A stretch of DNA of 64,000 nucleotides. Origin: Micromonospora endolithica (GTDB taxonomy: Bacteria > Actinomycetota > Actinomycetes > Mycobacteriales > Micromonosporaceae). The translations under genes were made by a program, and so were the position numbers. Every line of letters starts with the position of its first letter. Position 1 is the first letter of the stretch. Shown in pieces: positions 24,896 through 33,420 of this stretch. Location of the stretch: positions 186,001 to 250,000 of the forward strand of contig NZ_RBAK01000004.1 in assembly GCF_003626595.1 (NCBI RefSeq). Reading direction: 5' to 3'. The notes under the pieces are model-generated. The model did no database searches and was not told the origin of the DNA. It saw only the letters and a program-made list of their open reading frames with translations.

Positions 24896-25591
24896 TCAGG
24901 GTCTTCGGGTCTCCCAGGCCGGCCGCTGGGGATCGTCGTTGTGCACGACGATGTCGACGTGATCGATCGGGCGGACCCTCGCCAGGTAGAACTGCTGGGC
25001 GGGCAGGTAACGCTCGCGCCAGCGCCGTTCTACGTCGGCCCGGGACGACACCCGACGCTCTCGGACCACCGCACGCCGCACGGTCGTCTCCGGCGCCGTC
25101 GACACGAAGATGCGCAGTTCCCAGCGGTCAATCAGTTCCGGGCGCAGGAGGAAGACGCCGTCGAAGACGAGCACGGCGTCGGCGGGGGCGGTGGTGACCG
25201 GCGGACAGAGCACGGTGTCCCCGGTGCGGTCGTAGACCGTGGGTTGGAAGCGTCGGTCTCCGCCGGGACCGAGTGGATCGAGCAGCACCCGGTTCAGCGC
25301 GTGGTGGTCGTGGGTGTCGAAGTAGCAGCCCTCGGCCGAGTACTCACCGCGCGGGTAGCGCCGCGCCCGGGGGAAGAGGAAGTCGTCGATCGTCGCACGG
25401 ATGACGTGTCGGCCCTGTCCACGCAGGACGTCGGCCAACTCGTCGGCGAGGGTGGTCTTGCCGGCGGCGGGCGGTCCGTCGACGGCGACCCGTGTCGGGT
25501 GTGCGACGGTGACGGACCCGACTGCCTCAGCCAGGCGGCCGAGCACCTCGTCGCGGGTACGCTGCCGCATGTCCTGCCCCGTCCCGGTCAC
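24896..25591 (-). CDS. Uridine-kinase-like P-loop phosphotransferase
   Basis: A 231-aa P-loop protein with Walker A DGPPAAGKTTLADELA (about 38-53), the uridine/pantothenate-kinase-like acceptor motif IRATIDDFLFPRARRYPRGE, and a lid region with RERRVSSRADVERRWRERY. It would phosphorylate a nucleoside or similar small alcohol. GTG 25591 overlaps the end of the MarR-GNAT gene (GTGA); ATG 25570 is the other possible start. The two genes are thus coupled. Confidence 0.85.
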   Translation of the reverse strand: MTGTGQDMRQRTRDEVLGRLAEAVGSVTVAHPTRVAVDGPPAAGKTTLADELADVLRGQGRHVIRATIDDFLFPRARRYPRGEYSAEGCYFDTHDHHALNRVLLDPLGPGGDRRFQPTVYDRTGDTVLCPPVTTAPADAVLVFDGVFLLRPELIDRWELRIFVSTAPETTVRRAVVRERRVSSRADVERRWRERYLPAQQFYLARVRPIDHVDIVVHNDDPQRPAWETRRP

Positions 25592-26466
25592 CGGGCGAGC
25601 GGGCCGAGCTGCTTCTCGAAGCAGATCTGGTTGTACGGCGACGTGGTGTAGGGGGCGATCTCCCGGTATCCGCTGCCGCGGTACAGCGCGATCGCCTCGG
25701 TGAGGCTGCGGTGGGTACCCAGCCGGACGAGGTCCATCCCCCGCGCGGCGGCGTCCGCCTCCAGGCGCTCCAGCAGGCGCCGGCCCAGACCCAGGCCGCG
25801 GGTGGTCCGGTCGGTCCAGAGGTGACGGACCTCCGCGATGTCAGGGGCCAGCCGGACCCACACGCCGCACCCGACGGGGCTGTCCCGTTCGCAGGCGAGC
25901 AGAAGGGCCCCGTCAAGGTCCTCGGGCCGGGTCAACGTCGCCTCGTCGTAGCCTTCGGGGAAACGCTCGGCCAGCTCGCTCGCGTACCGCAGCAGGCACC
26001 GCCACGCCCGCGCGTCGTCCGGCGGGACCCGGGTGACCGTGATGGTCGCCAGCCGCAACAGCCGCCGGACCTGGTGCTGGGCGGCCACGAGGTCGTCCTG
26101 TTGACCGGCGCTGAGGCCGCCCAGCAGGGCCGCGACGCCGGCCCGGGACCGCTCGTCGAGCGCGACCCGTTCCCGGCGGCCGGCGCCGGTGAGCTCGACG
26201 ATCCTGGCCCGGCCGTCGGCGGGGTCGGGAACGACGCGGACCAGGCCCTGCTTCTCGAGGGCCCGCAGGAGCCGGCTCAGGTATCCGGAGTCCAGGCCGA
26301 GGCGGTCCCGTAACTCGCGTACGCCGGTGCGGTCGCCGATCTCCCAGAGCAGCCGGGCCGGCGCGAGCGGCCGGTCGAGGCCGAGGTAATGGTCGGTGAG
26401 CAGACCCAGCCGCTGGGTGTAGAACCGGTTGAACTCGCGCACCCGCTCGATCGCATCAGCTCCCAC
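25588..26466 (-). CDS. MarR-type regulator fused to a GNAT acetyltransferase
   Basis: A 292-aa fusion. Residues 1-135 are a MarR winged helix (RELRDRLGLDSGYLSRLLRA, then LVRVVPDPADGRARIVELT). Residues 145-290 are a GNAT domain with the acetyl-CoA loop TTRGLGLGRRLLERLEADAA and the late-strand ALYRGSGYREI. MarR-GNAT fusions are known in actinobacteria; the natural substrates are mostly unknown. The GTG start at 26466 sits just downstream of a short intergenic region. Co-translated with the uridine-kinase-like gene. Confidence 0.9.
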   Translation of the reverse strand: MGADAIERVREFNRFYTQRLGLLTDHYLGLDRPLAPARLLWEIGDRTGVRELRDRLGLDSGYLSRLLRALEKQGLVRVVPDPADGRARIVELTGAGRRERVALDERSRAGVAALLGGLSAGQQDDLVAAQHQVRRLLRLATITVTRVPPDDARAWRCLLRYASELAERFPEGYDEATLTRPEDLDGALLLACERDSPVGCGVWVRLAPDIAEVRHLWTDRTTRGLGLGRRLLERLEADAAARGMDLVRLGTHRSLTEAIALYRGSGYREIAPYTTSPYNQICFEKQLGPLAR

Positions 26467-26585
26467 ACCGAGAAACTACCTGACCCGGGTCAGATATCTC
26501 TACCGGTCGAGGGTGAGGACATCGGTCGTCGGCGGTCCGTCACCGCCGAGGGGCGGCCCGCCCGGTCGTGGCGGATACTTGCCGG

Positions 26586-26756
26586 ATGACCAATCCTGAC
26601 CTCGATCCGGACGTCTATCCGCCCATCGACCCTGGCGAGCGCGCGCCGGACAACGTCGAAGAGCTGCTTCCCGGTACGCCTGGCGAGCTGCCGGACGCGC
26701 CGGTGGAGCCGATGCCCGACGACGGGGAGCCGGGAGGCGTGCCCGAGCCGGCATGA
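26586..26756 (+). CDS. Small acidic proline-rich protein (56 aa)
   Basis: A 56-aa, strongly acidic protein rich in Pro, Asp and Glu, with no hydrophobic stretch. ATG at 26586; a longer frame start at 26568 lacks a ribosome site. It resembles the short disordered acidic proteins often found singly in Micromonospora. Its function is unknown, and its reality rests on composition and a clean start only. Confidence 0.5.
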   Translation: MTNPDLDPDVYPPIDPGERAPDNVEELLPGTPGELPDAPVEPMPDDGEPGGVPEPA

Positions 26757-26956
26757 CGGTGCGGACGCCGGCCGAACACCGGGTCCCACGGGAACCGCCG
26801 GCGCTCGCGGATCGACGCGCGGGAGTCCGCTCCACTACTCTCAGGACTCAGCTGGCCCCACTTCGGTGAGCCGGCATCGGTTCGGCAGCCACGAGTGTCG
26901 TGGTCTCCCCGCCGCTGTGCGACCAGCCGTGGCCCGTGTTCGGAGGGATCGGAACG

Positions 26957-27781
26957 TTGACGAGCGAGCAGGTGGCGCCGCCGGGCGTCGACATCACCCG
27001 GCCCAGCATCGCCCGGGTGTACGACTACTATCTCGGCGGCAAGGACAACTTCGCGGTCGACCGGCACGCCGCCCAGATGGCGATGCGGGTGACGCCGGAC
27101 GGCCCGGAGGCGGGGCGGGCGTGTCGGGCCTTCCTCCGCCGTTCGGTCCGGTACCTGGCCGCGGAAGCCGGCATCCGCCAGTTCCTCGACCTCGGCTCCG
27201 GGCTGCCCACCCAGGGCAACGTGCACGAGATCGCCCATCAGGTCGACCCCGACGCCCGGGTGGTCTATGTGGACAACGATCCCATGGCCCTCGCGCACGG
27301 TCGGGCGCTGCTCGCCGACGCCCGCACCACCACCGTCCTCGACGGCGACGCCCGGCGGCCGGAGGAACTGCTGGAACGGCTCCACGACCGAGATCTGATC
27401 GACTTCGACCAGCCGGTCGGGCTGCTGCTCCTGGCGATCCTGCACCACCTGAACGACGACGACGACCCGGCCGGTGTCGCCCGGCGGCTCATCGCCGCCC
27501 TGCCGTCCGGCAGCTACGTCGCCATCTCGCACTTCCACGACCCGGGCGAGGCCCAGCCGGAGGTCTCGCAGCGGGCACGGGAGGTGGAGAAGGTCTTCAA
27601 CGAGACCCTCGGCACCGGTCGGTGGCGCAGCCGCGAGGAGATCACGAGCTTCTTCGGCGACCTGGAGCTGCTACCGCCCGGGCTGGTGCCGCTGGCCGAG
27701 TGGCACCCGGACAGCGAGGAGATCCCTCCGCAGACCACCACCTACCACACCATCGTCGGCGGGGTGGCGCGCAAGCCCTGA
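26957..27781 (+). CDS. SAM-dependent methyltransferase of the DUF574 (Methyltransf_19) family
   Basis: A 274-aa enzyme of an actinobacteria-specific family. It has the hallmark N-terminus RPSIARVYDYYLGGKDNFAV, the SAM loop FLDLGSGLPTQGNVHEIA, the acidic strand VVYVDNDPMALAH and a later LLLLAILHHLNDDDDP. A TTG at 26957 has a perfect GGAGGG 9 bases upstream, making it the best start; GTG 26900 would add 19 residues but lacks a ribosome site. The methyl acceptor is unknown. Genomes of this group usually carry many such paralogues. Confidence 0.88.
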   Translation: MTSEQVAPPGVDITRPSIARVYDYYLGGKDNFAVDRHAAQMAMRVTPDGPEAGRACRAFLRRSVRYLAAEAGIRQFLDLGSGLPTQGNVHEIAHQVDPDARVVYVDNDPMALAHGRALLADARTTTVLDGDARRPEELLERLHDRDLIDFDQPVGLLLLAILHHLNDDDDPAGVARRLIAALPSGSYVAISHFHDPGEAQPEVSQRAREVEKVFNETLGTGRWRSREEITSFFGDLELLPPGLVPLAEWHPDSEEIPPQTTTYHTIVGGVARKP

Positions 27782-27830
27782 CGCCCCGGCGGGTGGGCGG
27801 TGCCGCCGCCGCCTCCCGTCGAGCGGGGAC

Positions 27831-28796
27831 TCACCCGACCGGGCGGTCGTCGTCCCCGCCGACCGAGGTCATCCGCCATCCGTCGGGCGTGCGCAGGAAC
27901 TGGATGCTCTTCGTTCCGGCACCGGTGAACGGCTCGCCCCTCAGCACCCCGCGCCTGCGGTAACGGCTCAGCCGCTGCGCGACATCGCCGAAGATCGCGG
28001 TCTGCTCCCAGGTCTCCTCCTCGCTGAACCCGGTGAGCTCGCCCGAGGTGAGCAGCTTCTGCCACGGGGCGGCGAAGGTCTCCAGGTCGCAGATCTGCTG
28101 CTGCGGCCCGCCCTGGACGATCACGCCGCCGGAGGCGAACAGCCGGTGGATCGACCCGACGTCGGGCACGGCACCGTCGGCGTTGGTGAACAGTGCGAAG
28201 AAGGACGCGACGAGCCGGTCGATCTGGGCTCTGTCGTCATCGGCCGCGATCGAGCGCGCCCGCCACTCGGGGGCCAGCACCGACCAGATCTCGCCGTCGG
28301 TACGGCCGCCGTGGCCGTCGGGGCCGACCGAGCGCAGCACGGCGTCGCGGCTCATGCCCAGCCGCTTCGCGACGGCGACACTGCGTACGTTGCCCGCCTT
28401 GGTGTGCCACTCCACCCGCTGGATGCCCCGTTCGCGGATCGCCCAGTCGAGGATCCGTTCGGCGGCCCGCGTCACCAGGCCCTGCCCCTCGGCGCCGGGC
28501 TCCAGCCAGCAGCCCGCCTCACAGACGCCCTGCCCGACGTCGAAGGAGACGAACATGACTCCGCCGACGAGCCTGCCCTCCTGCCAGATGCCCCAGATCC
28601 CGCCGTCGTCGCGGCGGCGCCGGTCGGCATAGCGCTCCAGCACGTCTCGCGCCCCGGCCAGGTCCGTGGCGACGAACGAGGCTCCCACCCAGGGCTTGAT
28701 GTGGTCCCGGCACCGGTCCAGGTTGGCCAGGAACTCCTCGGCCTGCCAGGACTCCAGCGGCCGCAGTTCGGCGGCGGCGGTGAGGGGGGCGTACAT
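27831..28796 (-). CDS. GNAT (RimL-like) acetyltransferase fused to a SnoaL/DUF4440-like domain
   Basis: A 321-aa fusion. Residues 1-175 are a RimJ/RimL-type N-acetyltransferase with the CoA-binding LEPGAEGQGLVTRAAERIL and VEWHTKAGNVRSVAVAKRLG. Residues 190-315 are an NTF2-like fold (QIDRLVASFFALFTNADG, then IHRLFASGGVIVQ). ATG 28796 has GGGAGG 4-5 bases upstream; the in-frame ATG at 28826 lies inside the palindromic operator and is less likely. It is divergent from a TetR gene, which probably represses it. The acetyl acceptor could be a drug, peptide or ribosomal protein. Confidence 0.85.
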   Translation of the reverse strand: MYAPLTAAAELRPLESWQAEEFLANLDRCRDHIKPWVGASFVATDLAGARDVLERYADRRRRDDGGIWGIWQEGRLVGGVMFVSFDVGQGVCEAGCWLEPGAEGQGLVTRAAERILDWAIRERGIQRVEWHTKAGNVRSVAVAKRLGMSRDAVLRSVGPDGHGGRTDGEIWSVLAPEWRARSIAADDDRAQIDRLVASFFALFTNADGAVPDVGSIHRLFASGGVIVQGGPQQQICDLETFAAPWQKLLTSGELTGFSEEETWEQTAIFGDVAQRLSRYRRRGVLRGEPFTGAGTKSIQFLRTPDGWRMTSVGGDDDRPVG

Positions 28797-28824
28797 CGGT
28801 CCTCCCGAGGTGTCCGGCAGGTGC

Positions 28825-28842
28825 ATAACAAACGTTTGGTAT
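28825..28842. promoter_or_regulatory. TetR-type operator between divergent genes
   Basis: An 18-bp palindrome, ATA-n-CAAACGTTTG-n-TAT with one mismatched pair, lies 15 bases before the TetR start and 29 bases before the GNAT-SnoaL start, in a locally AT-rich patch. Its size and place fit autoregulation by the adjacent TetR protein and control of the divergent gene. Confidence 0.65.
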
Positions 28843-28856
28843 GTAAGCTAGCACGG

Positions 28857-29450
28857 ATGCCGCCCGCCCGTGCCGACCACGCCTCCCGCCGCGAAGACGT
28901 CTCCGCGGCGGTCTGGCAGGTGCTCGCCGAGCACGGCTTCGGCGGGCTCACCCTGCGTGCGGTGGCCACCGCCATGGGCGCCTCCACCGGCCTGGTCACC
29001 CACTACTTCGCGGGCAAGCGTGAGCTGATCGCCCACGCTCTCGACATCCTGGAGACGCGCACCACGCACCGACCGCGGCGGGCCGTACCCGCACCCGGCC
29101 TGCCCGCGCTGCGTACCCACGTGCTCAACATTCTGCCGTTGACCCCGGACGCGGCGGCGATGAACCGGATCTGGCTCGGCTCGTGGGACGTGGCCCTGTC
29201 CGATCCGGACCTGTTCGCCGCGCAGGCCGCACGATACGAGCGCATCCGGGAGTCGCTGCGGGAATGTGTCGCCGACGCCCAGGAACTCGGGCAGCTACCC
29301 GCGGGCGAACCGGACCACGTCGCCTCCACCGTGCTGTCGTTCACCCACGGGCTCGTCGTGCAGGCGCTGTTCGACCCGGCCCGATTCACCGCCCAGCGGC
29401 AGACCGAACTGACCGACGGGTTCCTCGCCACGCTGGCCGTCGGCCGCTGA
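28857..29450 (+). CDS. TetR-family transcriptional regulator
   Basis: A 197-aa regulator. The helix-turn-helix is clear (LTLRAVATAMGASTGLVTHY then FAGKRELIAHALDIL, residues about 31-65), and the C-terminal ligand domain is of the BetI-like C-terminal type (ALSDPDLFAAQAARYERIRE). ATG 28857 sits 15 bases from the palindromic operator with no ribosome site, so the message may be leaderless. It probably represses itself and the divergent GNAT-SnoaL gene. Confidence 0.9.
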   Translation: MPPARADHASRREDVSAAVWQVLAEHGFGGLTLRAVATAMGASTGLVTHYFAGKRELIAHALDILETRTTHRPRRAVPAPGLPALRTHVLNILPLTPDAAAMNRIWLGSWDVALSDPDLFAAQAARYERIRESLRECVADAQELGQLPAGEPDHVASTVLSFTHGLVVQALFDPARFTAQRQTELTDGFLATLAVGR

Positions 29451-29509
29451 GCGCCGGCTCCCCTCCTGTCATCAGCGCCGGGCGGACGGTGACCGGCGCG
29501 AGGCTCGTG

Positions 29510-31519
29510 TCACGCGCGGACGAATCGGGCCGCGTCGGCGACCACGTGGCCGTCGGTACCGTCGGTGCGGATGAGGACGCTTCCGTTGCTTCCGGCCGCG
29601 AAGGTGAAGGTGCCGACGGAGATCCACTGGCCGCCGGACTGTCGCTGGTTCACCGTCCGCGTGGCCATCCCACCCGAGTACGTGATGTCCACCGGTACAT
29701 TGCTGGCCCGGTTCTCGTGGGCGGTCCAGCGCAACTGCACCGTCCACGCCCCGGCCGCCGGCAGCGTCGGACGGAACCGCAGCCGGTTGACCCCCTTGCC
29801 GGTGTTGCCGTCGTGCTCGTAGTCGACGCCGTAGTAGCCACCGATGGCACTGCTGCGCAGCCAGGTGCCGGCACGGGTGACCCCGCTCGCGGCGGCGTTG
29901 TCCACGATCACCTCGCCACCCGGCGACCAGTCCAGCACCGCGCCGTCGGAACGCAGCCGGGACTGGAGGGCAGACACGGACACCCCCTGCACGACCTGGT
30001 CACCGGCGAGCGCCAGGGACGCCGCGGTGGCCGCGGCCTGCCCCAGGATCATGAAGACCGGCTCCATCCGGATCGAGCCGTACGCGATGTGGCTCGCCGA
30101 GAGGCAGACCGGCACCAGGAGATTGGCGCACTGCGTCTGGTGCGGAACGATCGACCGGTAGCTCACCGGGTACGGCGCCGGCACCCCGACCTGCACGTCG
30201 CCCTCGTTGCGTACCCTGCCGTCGACGACCACCCGCTGACAGTTGTGCGAGTCCATCGTGTAGCTGGCCAGACCCACCGAATCGGCGGCCCGGGTGGCGC
30301 CCCGGCAGTCGTGCTCGGTCATCACGTACGCGGAGACCATCCGGCGAGCCTCCCGGATGTAGAGCAGCGGCGGCCACCCGCCGGTGCTGGTGAACTCGTC
30401 GACCGGCAGGCCCCACCGGGCGGTGGAGTCGCGCACCGTCGCCGGCAGTCGGGAATCGTTGGCCAGGAACCACATCAGCCCCTGCTGATAGTTGCGGTGC
30501 TCGGCGATGATGCTCTCCCGAGCGGCCCAGCTCGCCGTCGGGTAGGTGTAGTTGTAGCCGATGTGGTCGGTGGAGACCGCGCCGTTGTTGTTCGAGTCGG
30601 TCTTGCCGCCGCCCACCGAGTGGGTGGTGAAGTACGGGCCGGCGTACCCGGCCTGGATGTGGCGCAGCAGCAACTCGTAGTCGACCGGGTCGTACCCGGA
30701 CGGCTTCGCGAAGGGGATCCGGTCGGCCGACTGGGTCAGGCACATCCGGAAGCAGTACGCCTGGATCCGGTCGTCACCGCTGCCCTGCGGCGCCAGCGGC
30801 GTGCGCGAGATGCCCGGTAGCAGGCCGCTGGCCGGTGAGCCGGCCGTGACGTACGGATCCACCGGGTGGGCGAACTGGTGGGTGCCGCGGGACTGCACCC
30901 CGTTGATGGTCTCGCCGTAGGCGTCGTTCGACTCCCGTCCGACGGTGAAGCTGACCCCGGCCATGGCCAACAGGTCACCCTCGTAGGTCGCGTCGACGAA
31001 GACACCGCCCCGGTAGACCGACCCGTCCTCGGTGCGCAACTCGGTGATCCGGGTGCCGGTGCGGCCCAGGCCGGTCAGCCGGGCGTTGGTGATTACCGGG
31101 ACACCGGCCTCGGCGAGCAGGTCGGCGAAGACCGCGGCGGCCACCCGGGGTTCGAAGGTCATCCGCAGCGGGGAGGTCGGCGTGACCGTGCCGCCGTGGT
31201 ACTTCACGTGGATCCGGCGGTAGAACTCGGCGGCCAGGCCGCCGATGGACGCCTGCACACCGGTGTCGGTGGCGCCCAGGCCCGCCGTGCTCAGCCCGCC
31301 GACATGGCTGGTCGGCTCCACCACCACCACGGTGCGGCCGAGGCGGCGCATGGTGACGGCGGCGGCCAGCCCGCCGGAGGTGGCGCCGTAGACGACCAGG
31401 TCGGCGGTGGTGACGGCGGCGCGGGCGGGGCTGGCGCGGAAAGGCTCAGCGAGGCCGGCGAGGACGAGACCAGCGCCGCCGGCGGTCAGCAGGCGGCGAC
31501 GGGACAGCGGAAGAGACAC
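29510..31519 (-). CDS. Tat-exported FAD-dependent oxidoreductase with C-terminal golvesin/xanthan-lyase-type CBM-like domain
   Basis: A 669-aa protein. The N-terminus has a twin-arginine signal (SRRRLLTAGGAGLVLAGLAE). The FAD domain starts with VVYGATSGGLAAAVTMRRLG and continues to about residue 530 with HVGGLSTAGLGATDTG and YEGDLLAMAGVSFTVGRE, matching the FAD_oxidored family often annotated as xanthan-lyase-like. The last 130 residues form a beta-sandwich (GGYYGVDYEHDGNTGKG, LRWTAHENRASNVPVDI) like the golvesin C-terminal domain. GTG 31519 has GGAG 6 bases upstream. Likely acts outside the cell on a carbohydrate or glycan-linked substrate; which one is unknown. Confidence 0.85.
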   Translation of the reverse strand: MSLPLSRRRLLTAGGAGLVLAGLAEPFRASPARAAVTTADLVVYGATSGGLAAAVTMRRLGRTVVVVEPTSHVGGLSTAGLGATDTGVQASIGGLAAEFYRRIHVKYHGGTVTPTSPLRMTFEPRVAAAVFADLLAEAGVPVITNARLTGLGRTGTRITELRTEDGSVYRGGVFVDATYEGDLLAMAGVSFTVGRESNDAYGETINGVQSRGTHQFAHPVDPYVTAGSPASGLLPGISRTPLAPQGSGDDRIQAYCFRMCLTQSADRIPFAKPSGYDPVDYELLLRHIQAGYAGPYFTTHSVGGGKTDSNNNGAVSTDHIGYNYTYPTASWAARESIIAEHRNYQQGLMWFLANDSRLPATVRDSTARWGLPVDEFTSTGGWPPLLYIREARRMVSAYVMTEHDCRGATRAADSVGLASYTMDSHNCQRVVVDGRVRNEGDVQVGVPAPYPVSYRSIVPHQTQCANLLVPVCLSASHIAYGSIRMEPVFMILGQAAATAASLALAGDQVVQGVSVSALQSRLRSDGAVLDWSPGGEVIVDNAAASGVTRAGTWLRSSAIGGYYGVDYEHDGNTGKGVNRLRFRPTLPAAGAWTVQLRWTAHENRASNVPVDITYSGGMATRTVNQRQSGGQWISVGTFTFAAGSNGSVLIRTDGTDGHVVADAARFVRA

Positions 31520-32021
31520 GGCGAACTCCGAGGGTCGCGAAGGGACGGTTACAGAAGCACGCCGCTGCCACTGTGATTCGCATTCTTCAATGCATTGTCG
31601 GTGGGTGTCAAGCCTTGGTGATGATGCGGTAAGTGTTATCGGTGCCGGGGGTGGGTCCACGCAGGCGACGTTCGATCGCGGGACGGCGACGTCGGATTCG
31701 CCGCAGGGTGCCGCTCGGATTGCCATCTGACGGAAGGGGTGTCCGGCCGGCCGGTGTGTCGAATCCCTTCTCGTACACCGGATCTGGAGCGGGATCAAGT
31801 GCCGACGCCGGTGATCGCCGGGGGGGCGACCGGCAGATCACGCGGATGCCGGGGCAGCAGCGCGAATATGTGTGGGGTCCGGTGCGAGAACTTCGAGGGC
31901 TCCAGATAGCAGTTTTCGGGTGTCGAAATTGGTCGCGCCGATACGGTGATCGAGATTAGCCGACAGGCAAAGATGCGGTACGGTTCGTGCCGGCCATTTC
32001 GCGGTGACTTAGAGGTACATC
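31520..32021. other. Gene-free divergent gap, 502 bp
   Basis: This lower-GC gap separates the FAD oxidoreductase from the sigma-factor fragment. It contains a small inverted repeat GCATT-cttc-AATGC (31580-31593), 61 bases upstream of the oxidoreductase start, that could be an operator or promoter element. I see no gene in it. Confidence 0.45.
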
Positions 32022-32187
32022 ATGACTAACAGGATCGACGCCCGATTGGTGAACGAAGGCCGAGCCGGAAATCGAGCTGCCCTCGACGAGCTTTTCCGTC
32101 GACACCTGCCGACGGTACGGGCGACTATCGCCCGGCCGGTGCCCCCCGCCGAGGTCGACGACGTCGTGCAGGAGACGTTCCTCGGTC
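32022..32187 (+). pseudogene. ECF sigma factor, 5' fragment
   Basis: An ATG frame starts like a normal ECF sigma factor: RAALDELFRRHLPTVRA followed by PPAEVDDVVQETFLGRL, the region 2.1-2.2 signature. After about codon 55 sense is lost: the downstream DNA belongs, in another frame, to a beta-helix protein. Regions 2.4 and 4 are absent. I infer a deletion that joined the start of a sigma gene to the end of an unrelated gene. Confidence 0.65.
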
Positions 32188-32583
32188 GTCTCCGTGGCCA
32201 ACGTCGGCATGCTCATCGCCGCCGGCCATCACAACCTCCTCGCCGGCAACCGCGTCGTGTCCTCCGGACGCCTGCCCGACGGACGTCCCCTGCGCCACCA
32301 CTTCGTCGGCATCTACGTCTGGGATTGCTGCTACCGGCACATCCCCGAGGGCGTCTGGACCCACAACACCGCTCGCGACAACGTCGTCGGCAACGCGTGG
32401 ATCACCACCAGGAACACCAGCGCCCGCACCGACTACAGGCTCGACCACTGCCATCCGGGTACCTGTACCAACAACAAGAGCCTGCCGGGCACCGTCACCA
32501 CCGCCACCGAGAAGGCGGAACGCACCCGGTGGGTGGACAAGCTGCGCTCCCGTCGTATCCAGACAGGTATGCGGTCCTCGTGA
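32188..32583 (+). pseudogene. Right-handed beta-helix protein, 3' fragment
   Basis: About 130 codons read as the C-terminal turns of a parallel beta-helix (pectate-lyase-like) protein: NVGMLIAAGHHNLLAGNRVV, the HHFVGIYVWDCCY segment, and HNTARDNVVGNAWITTRNTS, with the recurrent N-x-V/N-x-I pattern of such folds, then a cysteine pair (DHCHPGTC). No signal peptide or upstream rungs remain; a GTG at 32194 could be an accidental start. It is the second half of the scar described for the sigma fragment. Confidence 0.6.
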
Positions 32584-32754
32584 CCGACCGGGGCCCGTCG
32601 ACGGCCGGTCGTTCAGCTTCGGTAACCGTCGTCGGCCGGGCCCTGACGGACCGGCGGTGCGTGGCCCCTCGACCGCGGCATTGAGGTTCGTGCGCTGGCG
32701 GGCGGGGCGCACCGGTGAACGCCGAGTGCGCCCAAAGGCAGAGGCCGCCGTCGA

Positions 32755-33351
32755 TCAGGGCTGGCGGGCGCCGTAGAGGCGCAGGATGCTGTGGCGTAGC
32801 GCGGCCGCGGTCTGCGCGGTGCTCATCCGGCCGGCGGCGACCTCGCCGCCGGCCGCATGGCCGAGCGCGATGGTCGCGGAGACCAACCAGGCCGGGCTGA
32901 GGGTGCCGTCGAACTCGCCGGTGGCCTGGCCGCGCCTGATCAGCCGCTCCAGGCGCTCGTTGACCGCGGCATGCTGACGTTCGGAGTCCGCCTGGTCGGC
33001 GGAGGTCGCCGACGGGTGCAGGAGCAGCGGGTACCGGTCGAACAGCCGCCAGGTGACGTCCAGCCAGCGCAGCAGCGCCTCGGTGACCGTGCCGCTGTCG
33101 ACGTCGGCGGCGTCGAGGGCGGCGACGGCTTCGGCGGTGATGCGGTCGATGACCGCGGCCACCAGCAGTGGCCTCGACGGGTAGTGGGCATAAACGGTTT
33201 GGCGGGTGACGCCAGCCGCGGCGGCAACCTGTTCCACCTTCGCGTCCGGCTGCCGACCGAGCACCTCGACGGCCGCGTCGAGCACGGCGGCGGCGCTGCG
33301 CTCGGCGTCCGAACGCCGCCGACGCCGCCGACCCCCCGTTATCTCTGACAT
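32755..33351 (-). CDS. TetR-family transcriptional regulator
   Basis: A 198-aa regulator with HTH at about residues 28-60 (KVEQVAAAAGVTRQTVYAHY). The C-terminal part has a TetR ligand-domain pattern (ALLRWLDVTWRLFDRYPLLL). ATG 33351 lies inside the first of two GACA-N3-TGTC palindromes. The divergent SnoaL-like gene starts 70 bases away and is the likely target. Confidence 0.9.
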   Translation of the reverse strand: MSEITGGRRRRRRSDAERSAAAVLDAAVEVLGRQPDAKVEQVAAAAGVTRQTVYAHYPSRPLLVAAVIDRITAEAVAALDAADVDSGTVTEALLRWLDVTWRLFDRYPLLLHPSATSADQADSERQHAAVNERLERLIRRGQATGEFDGTLSPAWLVSATIALGHAAGGEVAAGRMSTAQTAAALRHSILRLYGARQP

Positions 33352-33357
33352 GTTGTC
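33347..33357. promoter_or_regulatory. Operator copy 1, GACA-N3-TGTC
   Basis: The palindrome GACATGTTGTC overlaps the start codon of the TetR gene. A second copy of the same GACA-N3-TGTC pattern lies 36 bp away (33383-33393). Two equally built sites between divergent genes fit TetR dimer binding and autoregulation. Confidence 0.6.
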
Positions 33358-33382
33358 TAATCTACTGCCCGGCATTATCGTG

Positions 33383-33393
33383 GACACCATGTC
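33383..33393. promoter_or_regulatory. Operator copy 2, GACA-N3-TGTC
   Basis: GACACCATGTC, 28 bases before the SnoaL-like start. It shares both half-sites and spacer length with the copy at 33347-33357, and is placed to block the SnoaL-like gene's promoter. Confidence 0.6.
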
Positions 33394-33420
33394 AAAGATA
33401 AGTCGTTCTGGGGAGATCGA

